The notes beneath the pieces were generated by a model that saw only the letters and a list, made by a program, of their open reading frames with translations, made no database searches and was not told the origin of the DNA. Shown here one piece after another: positions 15,930 through 25,014 of a stretch of DNA of 64,000 nt. A program made the position numbers and the translations under genes. Position 1 is the stretch's first letter. Each line of letters starts with the position of its first letter. Source of the DNA: Thalassomonas viridans (GTDB lineage: Bacteria > Pseudomonadota > Gammaproteobacteria > Enterobacterales > Alteromonadaceae); the NCBI RefSeq assembly GCF_000948985.2, contig NZ_CP059733.1:310001-374000 (forward strand), given 5' to 3'.

Positions 15930-18578
15930 TTGAAACTTGGCATTTCCACATTAGTAGCATTAAGCCTGACCTTAACGGCGTGTGCATCAAAGGATGATTC
16001 AGCCGGGGAAAGCTTGCCTTACACACCGCGGGCACAAGCAAGTTATTTAACCGAACACCAGGCGGCACTGAGATCCGCCCGGGTCTCGAATGTCGATTAT
16101 GTCCTGGACTTTAACCTCGGCACGGAAGAAAGCTTTTCTGCGGTTTCCCGGGTTGATTTTGATTTAAGCGATGTTTCATCGCCGTTAACCCTGGATTTAA
16201 ACGAAGCCAGGGTCACTAAGCTGGTGGTGAATGGCAAAACAGTCGAGGCCGACTACAACCAGTGGTTTATCACCCTGAGCGAGCAGGATTTAAGGCTTGG
16301 CCGCAACTCTGTCAGTGTCAGCTTCGAGCGCAAGCACAGCACAGACGGCGAGGGCCTGCACAGGTTTAAAGATCCGGTAGACGGCAAGGTTTACCTCTAT
16401 TCCCATTTTGAACCGGCGGCTGCCCAGCAGATGTTTGCCCTGTTTGATCAGCCGGACTTAAAAGCCAATTTCGAAATGCGGGTGCTGGCTCCTAATGACT
16501 GGCAGGTATTTACCGCCATGCGGGAAAGTCGCGTAGAACAGGTGGGGGAGAAAAAACGCTGGCATTTCAACACCACTTTGCGCCTGAGCCCGTATAACTT
16601 TTCCCTGCATGCCGGACCGTACCGGGAATGGCGGGATAACAGCGGCAAGTATCCGCTCAGACTATTTGCCCGCCAGTCTGTGGCCAAACAGGTTAATCCC
16701 GAAGACTGGTTTACCTATACCCACCAGGGCATAGCTTTTTTTGAGGACTATTACGGTATCGACTATCCGTTCCGCAAATATGATCAGGTGTTGGTGCCGG
16801 ACTTTCTCTATGGCGCCATGGAAAATGCCGCCGCCATCACCTTCTCCGAGGGCAGCTTTTTAACTAACGGTGAAATGAGCCACAGCCAGAAGGAAAACCT
16901 TGCCCGGGTGATCATGCACGAAATGGCGCACCAGTGGTTCGGTAACCTGGTGACCATGAAATGGTGGAACGGCCTGTGGTTAAATGAAAGTTTTGCTGCC
17001 TTTATGGCGACTCTGGCGACCGCGGAAGCCACCGAATTTACCGATGTCTGGCGCTCTTTTTATGCCGGGGGCAAACAATCGGCGTACCGGGAAGACCAGA
17101 GGGTGACCACACACCCCATCGAAGTGCCGATAGCCACCAGCGACAACGCTTTTGACAATATCGACGCCATCACCTATTCAAAAGGGGCCTCGGCGTTAAA
17201 GCAGCTGGGTCACCTGCTCGGTGAAGAAACCTTCAGGCGCGGCATACATAATTATTTGGCGAAAAACGCCTATCAAAATGCCGAGCTGGACGATTTTATC
17301 AATGCCCTGGCCAAGGCTGCAGACAGAAACCTCGACCAGTGGAAACAGGACTGGCTCTATCAGGCGGGGGTGAATACCATACGTGCCGACTACCAGTGCC
17401 GACAGGGAAAAATCACGGCTTTTGCATTACGGCAATCGGCGCCGGAAGACCTGCCCACCCTGAGGGAGCAAAGGGTACAGCTGGGGCTGTTCACCAGTGA
17501 TAATAAGCAGTTAAAACTCAGCGATAAGCTGGCGGTTACCTATAAAGGGGCCGTGACTCAGGTGGACGAATTGATCGGCCGCCGGTGTCCCGAGCTGGTG
17601 TATCCGAATTACCAGGACTGGGGCTTTGTTAAGGTGAATCTGGATGAAAGATCCTTTAATACCGCGAAACAGCAACTCAATCAGGTGACAGATCCCCTGC
17701 TGCGCTCCATGTTATGGCAAAGCCTCTGGGACAGTGTCCACGACGGCCAGCTGCCGTTAACCGACTATCTGGAAATTGCCCTGTTAAATATCGAGCAGGA
17801 GTCGGATTACACCATCTTAGGCCAGGTATTGTCGCAAGTCCGCCAGGGGAAAAATTACCTCAACAGTATTTACGGCCCTGAAAGTAGCCGGGTGAAAGCC
17901 GTCGGTGAACAGCTGGAGCAACTGAGCTGGCGGGCGGCTTTAGCCAACACAGGCGATCGCAACAAACTCAGACGCTGGTTCCATTATTACCGGGTGTTTG
18001 CCAGCTCTCCCCGGGCACTGGATAACTTGCTAAGCCTGCTGCAGGGAAAAACCGCCGTGGACAACCTGGAGATCAGCCAGGATATGCGCTGGCAGATCAT
18101 CAGCCAGTTAAGCCGCTTCGGTCACGGGCAGGCGGCCGAGTTAATCGAGCAGGAACTGGCCCGGGATAACTCAGATACCGGACAAAAATCGGCAATTTAT
18201 GCCCGGGTGATAGTGCCGGATGCCAAAGTGAAGGCGTCCTGGCTGGAAAAAATCCAGTCCGGCAACAGCGATCTGCCGTTTTCCAAGCTGCGCACCGCCA
18301 TGAATGCCCTGTATCCTGGGGAGCAGAACCAGTTGGCAGAGCTGACGGCGCAGCAAAGGCTGGCCACCCTGGCCGAGATGGATAAAAACAACAACCCGGT
18401 GTTTATGCGCAGCTATGCCGCGCTGTTGATTCCCATGACCTGCACCGATGCCAGCGTCAAGCGTCTCGATGCCGCCATTGAGAATGCCGCCGCTTTATCC
18501 GCCGGCACCCAGAGAAGGCTGCTGGTGGCACGTCAGGAAGATCAGCGTTGTTTAACGATAAAGAATAAGATGTTGTAG
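15930..18578 (+). CDS. pepN: M1 family aminopeptidase N, lipoprotein
   Basis: This 882-residue zinc aminopeptidase has GAMEN at residues 295-299 for substrate N-terminus recognition and HEMAH at 330-334 with the third ligand Glu353 (HExxH-18x-E). It removes N-terminal residues from peptides. The signal ends LTLTAC, with lipidation at Cys18, so this copy is envelope-anchored rather than cytoplasmic like E. coli PepN. The start is TTG with AAAAGGA nearby; no ATG fits the signal peptide. An ERAP1-like C-terminal helical domain follows the catalytic part. Confidence 0.93.
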   Translation: MKLGISTLVALSLTLTACASKDDSAGESLPYTPRAQASYLTEHQAALRSARVSNVDYVLDFNLGTEESFSAVSRVDFDLSDVSSPLTLDLNEARVTKLVVNGKTVEADYNQWFITLSEQDLRLGRNSVSVSFERKHSTDGEGLHRFKDPVDGKVYLYSHFEPAAAQQMFALFDQPDLKANFEMRVLAPNDWQVFTAMRESRVEQVGEKKRWHFNTTLRLSPYNFSLHAGPYREWRDNSGKYPLRLFARQSVAKQVNPEDWFTYTHQGIAFFEDYYGIDYPFRKYDQVLVPDFLYGAMENAAAITFSEGSFLTNGEMSHSQKENLARVIMHEMAHQWFGNLVTMKWWNGLWLNESFAAFMATLATAEATEFTDVWRSFYAGGKQSAYREDQRVTTHPIEVPIATSDNAFDNIDAITYSKGASALKQLGHLLGEETFRRGIHNYLAKNAYQNAELDDFINALAKAADRNLDQWKQDWLYQAGVNTIRADYQCRQGKITAFALRQSAPEDLPTLREQRVQLGLFTSDNKQLKLSDKLAVTYKGAVTQVDELIGRRCPELVYPNYQDWGFVKVNLDERSFNTAKQQLNQVTDPLLRSMLWQSLWDSVHDGQLPLTDYLEIALLNIEQESDYTILGQVLSQVRQGKNYLNSIYGPESSRVKAVGEQLEQLSWRAALANTGDRNKLRRWFHYYRVFASSPRALDNLLSLLQGKTAVDNLEISQDMRWQIISQLSRFGHGQAAELIEQELARDNSDTGQKSAIYARVIVPDAKVKASWLEKIQSGNSDLPFSKLRTAMNALYPGEQNQLAELTAQQRLATLAEMDKNNNPVFMRSYAALLIPMTCTDASVKRLDAAIENAAALSAGTQRRLLVARQEDQRCLTIKNKML

Positions 18579-18677
18579 TTTTTAAGCAGTGTGATGACTT
18601 GATTCGATTCATGGGCTTATAAGCGAGCTTTTACCGGCTGAGCGAATGCGCCCTTGAATCCTATTAACATAAGCAGC

Positions 18678-19553
18678 TTACAAGCTCACGACTTCCATTA
18701 ACAGTTTGATAAAGGGGGAAGATAAACGCTCATTTGATATAACCAAATGACTTTGAATTTCAAACGAAGCTTCATTGATCGCAACAGTATGTATATTTTT
18801 ATGTTCAACATGCTCATGATTGGCGACCACTGAAATTCCCATGCTGTGCCCGACGGCATCCCTTACGGCTTCCCTGCTTCCCAGTTCATAGGCAATATCT
18901 AATTTAATGTTATTTTCATTTGCCGCTTTTTCTAATTGCTGTCTTGTTAGCGAGCCGCTTTCCCTGACAATGATTTTCTGGCCCGCAAATGCAGAAATGT
19001 CTATTTTCTTCTCGACCGAAAGGGGGTGATCTTTGGGGACGATCGCTTGTATCCGGTACTTGAAGTGCGGTATTACCTGGTATCCCAGTAACTTATCATT
19101 TTGCACAAAGAACCCCGCGTCCACATCGCCGCGCAGCAACATGGCTTTAATGACCTCGGATGAAGAGTAGGTAACTTTGACCTTTATGTTTGGACACTTC
19201 CTATGCAAGCATTTTAAAACTTCGGATATCAGATAGGGGCTTACAGCGGCAAGGTGGACTTCTCCATATTGCATTTTATCGGATGCCATCAACATAAACT
19301 CAGCATCTTTTACCTGGTTTAGCGCCGCTTTAAAGAGGGGAAGTAAAGACTCTCCAAGTGGCGTGAGCCTGTTGTTTTCTCTTGAGCGGACAAAAAGTTT
19401 GGTATTGTATACTTCTTCCAGCGAAGATATTTTATTGATTAATGAAGGCTGGGTAATACTCAGGCTTTCAGCGCTTTTTTTAAAGCTTCTTGTCTTAGCC
19501 AAAATACAAAAAGCTTCAATTTGAGAAAGTGTTACCTTGCGGGATATTCTCAT
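18678..19553 (-). CDS. LysR family transcriptional regulator of the phosphonate locus
   Basis: This 291-residue protein has a winged HTH at residues 1-65 (SQIEAFCILAKTRSFKKSAE...ITQPSLINKISSLE) and a type 2 periplasmic-binding-like effector domain. It is the last of six same-strand genes and begins 5 bp after the transporter stop, so it is cotranscribed with it. By context it should control phnX, the transporter and the upstream genes, with a phosphonate or phosphonoacetaldehyde as the likely inducer; this is inference. Confidence 0.88.
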   Translation of the reverse strand: MRISRKVTLSQIEAFCILAKTRSFKKSAESLSITQPSLINKISSLEEVYNTKLFVRSRENNRLTPLGESLLPLFKAALNQVKDAEFMLMASDKMQYGEVHLAAVSPYLISEVLKCLHRKCPNIKVKVTYSSSEVIKAMLLRGDVDAGFFVQNDKLLGYQVIPHFKYRIQAIVPKDHPLSVEKKIDISAFAGQKIIVRESGSLTRQQLEKAANENNIKLDIAYELGSREAVRDAVGHSMGISVVANHEHVEHKNIHTVAINEASFEIQSHLVISNERLSSPFIKLLMEVVSL

Positions 19554-19558
19554 CGCTT

Positions 19559-20887
19559 TTACCCGGCCAGCCTTTTGCCGGTATTTGATGATGAAAGCGG
19601 CTTCACTGCAAAAGCTTGCTTATCAAATTTTGGTAACTTACGGGCAAAAAATATTGCAGATACCAGCATTAACCCTACTGAACCTATAGACAGGAGCATT
19701 ACCATCTGCTGGAGAAACTCAACCCAGGACAGCCTGATATCCCCCAGGTAGCGAATAAAGGTAAGCACAACACTACCTAGATAACCAAAGGCGTCGCAAA
19801 GATAGATACCGAAAGTTGCCGTGCCTATCGAGCCTGTTGCTGCCACCATACGATCAAATAGCACGGAACTAAATGGAACATATGCCGTGAATAATCCAAT
19901 GGTCAACAACAGCATCCAAGTTTGGGGGTCGATCGCGTGCAAGTGGAAACCTAAGGTTACAACAACCATAAGTAAACATCCTGTCATGATTAACCAGTGA
20001 TAGCCGATAAACGCACTACGGTTGTTTTTGATCATGCTAAAACATGACAAGATGACAGCCAGAAACAGGCCTACTTTTAAACCTAATGTTGCGAAGATCT
20101 CCGGCTGGTCGCCAAAGCCCAGTTCCTGCCAAATTTCTGCCTCATAGTTACCGCGTATATCGCGCAGGGCGGTAAGCAAGATCTGAACGATTATCAGGCA
20201 AATCAAGCCCAGCTGCCATTTTTTAAAAAATGTGCGTTTCATCTTTCCGGACATAGTGTCTCGATGGACACGTAATGCTTCATCTTCCTTTGTTGGGGGG
20301 GGCGACATGGATAACATGTATGCCGAGATAATCAATAGGGGGTAAAAAAGTAGTCCCGTATAAAATGGCATCCAAAACTCGGGTACGGAAAGTTCTTGAA
20401 TGAGGTAGCTGCCTACAGACTTAACAAATCCGGAGGCGACAATAAAACTGACGGTTAACGCAGCTCCCAGAAACTCTGATGTTTTTCTCCCTTCAACGAA
20501 ACTGATGACAATTCCCCAGATCATACCGAGCGGCAGGCCATTGATGAAGAGAGCTATGAATTTGTACTTTAATGGAACCAATGGCAGCAGGAGCAGGGCG
20601 GCAAGCGCAATTGTTACTAAGGCAATGATTGCTTGCAGGCGATATTGTCTGTTTAATTCAGTGATAACCTTGATACCAATGAATTTTGAGATGGTATAAC
20701 CTAACACTTGGGATACGACCAGCAGCACCTTAAGATCGATATCAGATGTCCATCCATCAATATTTGCATATGTTGTAGCCGAGAAAGGTTTTCTCAAACC
20801 ATACATAGAAAAGTATGTAATAAAGGAAAAAACTAATATGTATAGCGTGAGCGCAGTCCCGGCTAATTTATTGACTACCTTTTGCAT
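19559..20887 (-). CDS. MFS-like membrane transporter (DUF5690-like), phosphonate locus
   Basis: This 442-residue integral membrane protein has about 12 helices. It begins MQKVVNKLAGTALTLYILVF, with YFSMYGLRKPF in the first helix region, the signature I associate with DUF5690, a major-facilitator-related family often found with phnX. The ATG chosen has GGAG 5 nt upstream; the frame is open 20 codons further but without a site. Its place between phnX and the LysR gene suggests uptake of an organophosphonate across the inner membrane. The substrate is not known from sequence. Confidence 0.83.
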   Translation of the reverse strand: MQKVVNKLAGTALTLYILVFSFITYFSMYGLRKPFSATTYANIDGWTSDIDLKVLLVVSQVLGYTISKFIGIKVITELNRQYRLQAIIALVTIALAALLLLPLVPLKYKFIALFINGLPLGMIWGIVISFVEGRKTSEFLGAALTVSFIVASGFVKSVGSYLIQELSVPEFWMPFYTGLLFYPLLIISAYMLSMSPPPTKEDEALRVHRDTMSGKMKRTFFKKWQLGLICLIIVQILLTALRDIRGNYEAEIWQELGFGDQPEIFATLGLKVGLFLAVILSCFSMIKNNRSAFIGYHWLIMTGCLLMVVVTLGFHLHAIDPQTWMLLLTIGLFTAYVPFSSVLFDRMVAATGSIGTATFGIYLCDAFGYLGSVVLTFIRYLGDIRLSWVEFLQQMVMLLSIGSVGLMLVSAIFFARKLPKFDKQAFAVKPLSSSNTGKRLAG

Positions 20888-20992
20888 GTAAACTCCAAAA
20901 CAACAAGGCTTTTGGTTTGCGTTAGCAGCAAACCAAAAGCGCAACAATGCTAGCTAAAAATTGTTAAAGAAATATGATACTTAATTTTTGGG

Positions 20993-21808
20993 TTAAGGCC
21001 GTTCACCGGCAATAAGGCGATTATTTATTTCCTGAAGTACAGGCTCGATCATGGCTAAACTGTCAATGACAAAGTGTGCCCCGGCGCAGGTAAGTTCTTC
21101 AACGGCCTTTGAGCGCAATGCCTGTTGCTCATTACCCGACAAGGCTTGCCATTCTTCCTGCGTTGTTCCTACTGCGTTTCCCGTCAATGCAAGGCCAACC
21201 GTCCACATGCCGGCATTTATCCCTTCTTCAATACCCGGGGTTGAATCATCGACCTTTACGCAGTTAAATACGGATTTTATGCCCAGTTCTATTACGTTTT
21301 GTAGCGCCATCCAGGGACCGGGACGAGACCTGGCAGCCAGGTCATCACTGCATACATAACAATCTGGTTTGTAGCCATAGGCAGCAGCTGCCGGTACCAG
21401 CACTTCCATCACTTCCCTTGGATAGCCGGAGCAGCTACCAAGTTTAATTCCCTGGTTTTTAAGGCTGTTTAATACCGGCATAACATCAGGAATTGGTTGG
21501 GCACGTTCTGCAACTTTAGCTTTTTGCAAGGGCATAAAGGTATTGTAAATCTCGTCGATTTGCTCATTTGTCATCGCATGGCCGAATTGTTCTAACCAAC
21601 GGCCCCGAACGGAAGGAAGCTTGCCTAGCGCCCGAATATGATCCCATTTCCCCATACCCATAGGTACGCGAGCTTCATCCATGCTTATTTCAAAGTTGTA
21701 TGCTTTTTTAAAAGCTTCAACAAAGATACTGGTAGGAGCTACAGAGCCGTAATCTACGACTGTACCCGCCCAATCCAAAATGAGTGCTTCGATTAGTATG
21801 TTTTGCAT
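20993..21808 (-). CDS. phnX: Phosphonoacetaldehyde hydrolase (phosphonatase) PhnX
   Basis: This 271-residue HAD enzyme cleaves the C-P bond of phosphonoacetaldehyde to acetaldehyde and phosphate. The nucleophile is Asp12 in LDWAGT, the Schiff-base Lys54 lies in GMGKWDH within the cap domain, CSGYPREVM is motif II and KVDDSTPG (Asp187/Asp188) binds Mg2+. The family length and motifs are complete. In most bacteria phnX is paired with phnW (2-aminoethylphosphonate transaminase); no phnW is in this window, and an alcohol dehydrogenase is present instead. Confidence 0.95.
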   Translation of the reverse strand: MQNILIEALILDWAGTVVDYGSVAPTSIFVEAFKKAYNFEISMDEARVPMGMGKWDHIRALGKLPSVRGRWLEQFGHAMTNEQIDEIYNTFMPLQKAKVAERAQPIPDVMPVLNSLKNQGIKLGSCSGYPREVMEVLVPAAAAYGYKPDCYVCSDDLAARSRPGPWMALQNVIELGIKSVFNCVKVDDSTPGIEEGINAGMWTVGLALTGNAVGTTQEEWQALSGNEQQALRSKAVEELTCAGAHFVIDSLAMIEPVLQEINNRLIAGERP

Positions 21809-21949
21809 TTCAAATATCTCTTATTGTTTTAAATATGACAGTCAGGTTCAGTACGTATTTAATGGAAAGCAAGCGGGCGTCAGAACCTGGCTGGAAAACG
21901 TGATTTTCAGGGAAAAGGCGAATTTTAGTTCGCTGTTACAGGCCTATAG

Positions 21950-24751
21950 CTAAAAACTATAGTTGAACCCCAGCATGCCTTTTCGTCCATAATATTCAAG
22001 CTGAAGCGGGCGTTGATCATTACCTAAGAAGTAATAAAGCGGTTCATCTGTTAAGTTGTTTAATTCGATAAACACCATGGCATTGTCATTGAGGTAATAT
22101 GAGGCCGAAAAGTCGAGGCTGGTATATTCACCGTAGTAGCTGTCAAATGTTGGCTCATTACCATGTTCTTCGATGTACTCGTCCTTATGGTTCAGGGCAA
22201 TACGGGCTGATAGATTTGCGTCATCGTAATAAAGTGCAATGTTGTATAACATGTCTGCCTGGCGGGGGATGCTGACTTTGCCTTTACGTCCGGGGATAGT
22301 CATATCCGAGTCCATCAATGTGACATTGGTTTGAATACCAAAGTTATCCATAGCGCTTGAAATGAAGCCGAATGAACGGTTGTAAGCTATTTCCAAACCG
22401 TATAGCGAGGCATTGTCGCCATTTGCAGGGGTGAACTTTCTAACTCCTTCAGTGCCGTTATAGGTGACCAATGACGAGTTTTGGAAAATTGGATCTGAAA
22501 TGTCTTTATAAAAAAGGCCTGCTGAAACTATACCCGCGTCTTCAAAGTAATACTCGACCATTAAATCTATATTGTTTGAATATGTTGGATTGACTTTGGG
22601 GTTACCCGCTTCCAGCTCGAAATCGGCTTCCCTGTAGGTAGAGCCGGGGGAAATAAAACCGAAATCAGGTCGGGCAAAGGTACGGGTTAAAGCCAGGCGG
22701 TAGTTAATATTTTCACTTGGGCTGTATTTGACGTGCAGTGAAGGTAAAACTGATAAGTAATCTTTTTTACCTGTGGTGTCAGAGACACTTTCATTTCCGT
22801 TTACATCAACTTCAAATTTAAAGCCCTCTACCTTAGTATCTGTCTGTGTCAGGCGAAGACCGCCAAGAATAGTCCATTCACTGTCCGGCGTATAGGTAGC
22901 CATACCGTAAGCCGAGGTATGCTTTTCAAAAACATTAAAGTGCCTGCCTAATGCTCCGCCATTTTCAATTAATGCTGACGATTCTTTGTTTAGAACCAGG
23001 TTGTCGCGATTGCGGTTCCAAAAGCTGACGACATCATTGATTGAAGCCACCCGGGTGAATTGCTTATGCCAGTCGCCATTCAGCTGGCTCAGGAAACCGC
23101 TTCGGCCCGGTTGATCAGATAGGCTAAAATCGGATAATAAAGGAACATCACCGGCATTTTGATCCCAATTGTAGTGCTCGTCGGAGAATGTAGAAATGCG
23201 TTCTTTATCACGATACTTGACGCCGAATTTCAGCTCGGTCGATTCAGTTAGCTGGTGTGTTAAGTCCATGCTGAAAATGATATTGTCTTTTTCATTGATG
23301 TAACCTTTGTATAGCACTATCTCGGCCAGTTTCGCCTGGCTGGGGTCCATTTCAAACCCCTCCGGCAAGTGGCTACTGAACTTGTTCCAAAGGTCTGTAC
23401 CGCCGTCGACTTTATTGTAAGCGTAATTGCTGCCAACACGATTTTCCAAGCCGATAAAGCCGACATCGCTTTGATGGAACTGTGCAATAAAGTAGGCATT
23501 ATCTTCGGAGTTGGGGGAATTATCGTATCTGAATTCATTATCGAAGTGGGCTGCTTTCCATTCAAGCGTTGTGTCGTAACCAAAATAGTGTTCACCGCCC
23601 AGTTCAAAGCCGGTCATTTCAGTGATCATTTCATTATAGATGTGCTGAACCTCGATTCGGTCTTTATCAAAGCGTAAACGATGCTTGTAGTGAGTTTCAT
23701 CATCTTTTAGTGTTCCGTAAAGTGCGCTGGCATAGATCTTTCCCTCTTCCAACAGGTACTCAAGCCCACCGTTAAAACCGTAAGTGTGACGTTCACCGGT
23801 ATAGTCCCGTAATTCAAGGCGGCGGACACCTAAACCATCAGATCCCCTGCGAGGTTCGTAATTGTCTGTTGCCCAATTCCGTTTCCAGTAACTTGCGTTC
23901 AGGATATAACCGAATTTGTCATCGGCACTGCGGTCACCATAAAGAAGGTTTAAAGAGTTATCGCTGCCGCCTGCTTGTTCATGGTGACCTATTGCGCCAC
24001 TAATTTTGAATGTCTGCTCTGCAGGTGCCGTGCGCGTGATAAAATTAACGTTACCGCCAATTGCGTCGCCTTCCATATCTGGAGTAATGGCTTTGGTAAC
24101 TTCCACAAATTCAATCATTTCTGAAGGGAAAAAGTCGAATGCCGTTCCTCTGTGGGATGTTTCCTGTTCCGCTGTTGGCAGCCTGCTGCCATTAACGGTT
24201 GAACTGCTCCATTGAGCAGGTAAACCTCTCACTGCAACAAAACGACCTTCGCCCTGATCCCGCTCTATAGAAACCCCGGGAATACGTTGTACTGCTTCGG
24301 CCGCGTTCCGGTCTGGCAACTTGCCGATCCCGTCGGAAGAAATGACATTGATAATTTTATTTGAACTCTTTTGAATGTTTGAAGCTGCCATTTCGCCGCG
24401 TAATATCTGGCCTAAAACAACAATCTCTTCCATCGTATTGTTGTCTGCGTTTAATACAACCGAACCGAGTGTTTTACGTTCGTTTTCAGAGACTTCAATA
24501 TCAATGATTTGCTTTTTATAACTTAAGTATTCGACTTCAAGCTGGTATGTGCCTGCCGGGAGTTTTAATATTTCAAACTCACCTTTGTAGTCTGTGGTTG
24601 TTTTAATGCCAGTATCCAGAACTTTTACTGTAGCACCGGGCAACAGGTTGGCCTTGTCTTTAATTGTGCCGGTTACGACCGCCGACTGAGCAAAGGCATT
24701 TAGCGAAAGTGGTATCGCCATTGCTAAGGCCACTGGTTTAAGTTTTGTCAT
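21950..24751 (-). CDS. TonB-dependent outer-membrane receptor of the phosphonate locus
   Basis: This 933-residue receptor has a signal peptide (to about residue 22, NAFAQ), a carboxypeptidase-regulatory-like beta domain (about 25-105), a plug with RNAAEAVQRIPGVSIERDQG and VAVRGL, and a beta barrel ending in the terminal Phe of GFNYSF. It is of the TonB-Xanth-Caul type used for sugars and other large ligands rather than classic siderophore receptors. It stands 141 bp upstream of phnX in the same direction. Likely cargo is a phosphonate-bearing saccharide or lipid fragment; this is inference from context. Confidence 0.9.
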   Translation of the reverse strand: MTKLKPVALAMAIPLSLNAFAQSAVVTGTIKDKANLLPGATVKVLDTGIKTTTDYKGEFEILKLPAGTYQLEVEYLSYKKQIIDIEVSENERKTLGSVVLNADNNTMEEIVVLGQILRGEMAASNIQKSSNKIINVISSDGIGKLPDRNAAEAVQRIPGVSIERDQGEGRFVAVRGLPAQWSSSTVNGSRLPTAEQETSHRGTAFDFFPSEMIEFVEVTKAITPDMEGDAIGGNVNFITRTAPAEQTFKISGAIGHHEQAGGSDNSLNLLYGDRSADDKFGYILNASYWKRNWATDNYEPRRGSDGLGVRRLELRDYTGERHTYGFNGGLEYLLEEGKIYASALYGTLKDDETHYKHRLRFDKDRIEVQHIYNEMITEMTGFELGGEHYFGYDTTLEWKAAHFDNEFRYDNSPNSEDNAYFIAQFHQSDVGFIGLENRVGSNYAYNKVDGGTDLWNKFSSHLPEGFEMDPSQAKLAEIVLYKGYINEKDNIIFSMDLTHQLTESTELKFGVKYRDKERISTFSDEHYNWDQNAGDVPLLSDFSLSDQPGRSGFLSQLNGDWHKQFTRVASINDVVSFWNRNRDNLVLNKESSALIENGGALGRHFNVFEKHTSAYGMATYTPDSEWTILGGLRLTQTDTKVEGFKFEVDVNGNESVSDTTGKKDYLSVLPSLHVKYSPSENINYRLALTRTFARPDFGFISPGSTYREADFELEAGNPKVNPTYSNNIDLMVEYYFEDAGIVSAGLFYKDISDPIFQNSSLVTYNGTEGVRKFTPANGDNASLYGLEIAYNRSFGFISSAMDNFGIQTNVTLMDSDMTIPGRKGKVSIPRQADMLYNIALYYDDANLSARIALNHKDEYIEEHGNEPTFDSYYGEYTSLDFSASYYLNDNAMVFIELNNLTDEPLYYFLGNDQRPLQLEYYGRKGMLGFNYSF

Positions 24752-24840
24752 AGTTGTTCCCGCGTATTTGAATGAAAAATGTGTAAAGTTCAAATTGGCG
24801 ACTATTAGGACAAAGAAAAATGACAGTAATGGCTATGCCT

Positions 24841-24861
24841 GATTAGCTTTTAACTAATTAA
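24841..24861. promoter_or_regulatory. Candidate operator upstream of the TonB receptor gene
   Basis: The plus strand reads GATTAGCTTTTAACTAATTA here; its reverse complement resembles the site at 27980-28000 upstream of the alcohol dehydrogenase gene in most positions. It lies 90-110 bp upstream of the receptor ATG. Proposed LysR-binding site or shared promoter element. Confidence 0.4.
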
Positions 24862-24966
24862 GAATACGTAATACATAAATACAGGGGATAGGGATTGATA
24901 TTCCGGATAGCTGTGAGGGCAATGCCAGAGTTTAAAAAGTTTAAAAACCAATTGTTGGCAGGTAAT

Positions 24967-24990
24967 TAAAAAGCCCCTCAGGGCTTTTTA
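24967..24990. terminator. Bidirectional terminator after the PAN-phosphodiesterase gene
   Basis: The hairpin AAAAAGCCC-CTCA-GGGCTTTTT lies between the phosphodiesterase stop and the TonB receptor promoter, with T-tracts on both strands. It separates the two genes into different transcripts. Confidence 0.8.
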
Positions 24991-25014
24991 ATAAACTTGA
25001 TAACCCCGGTATAT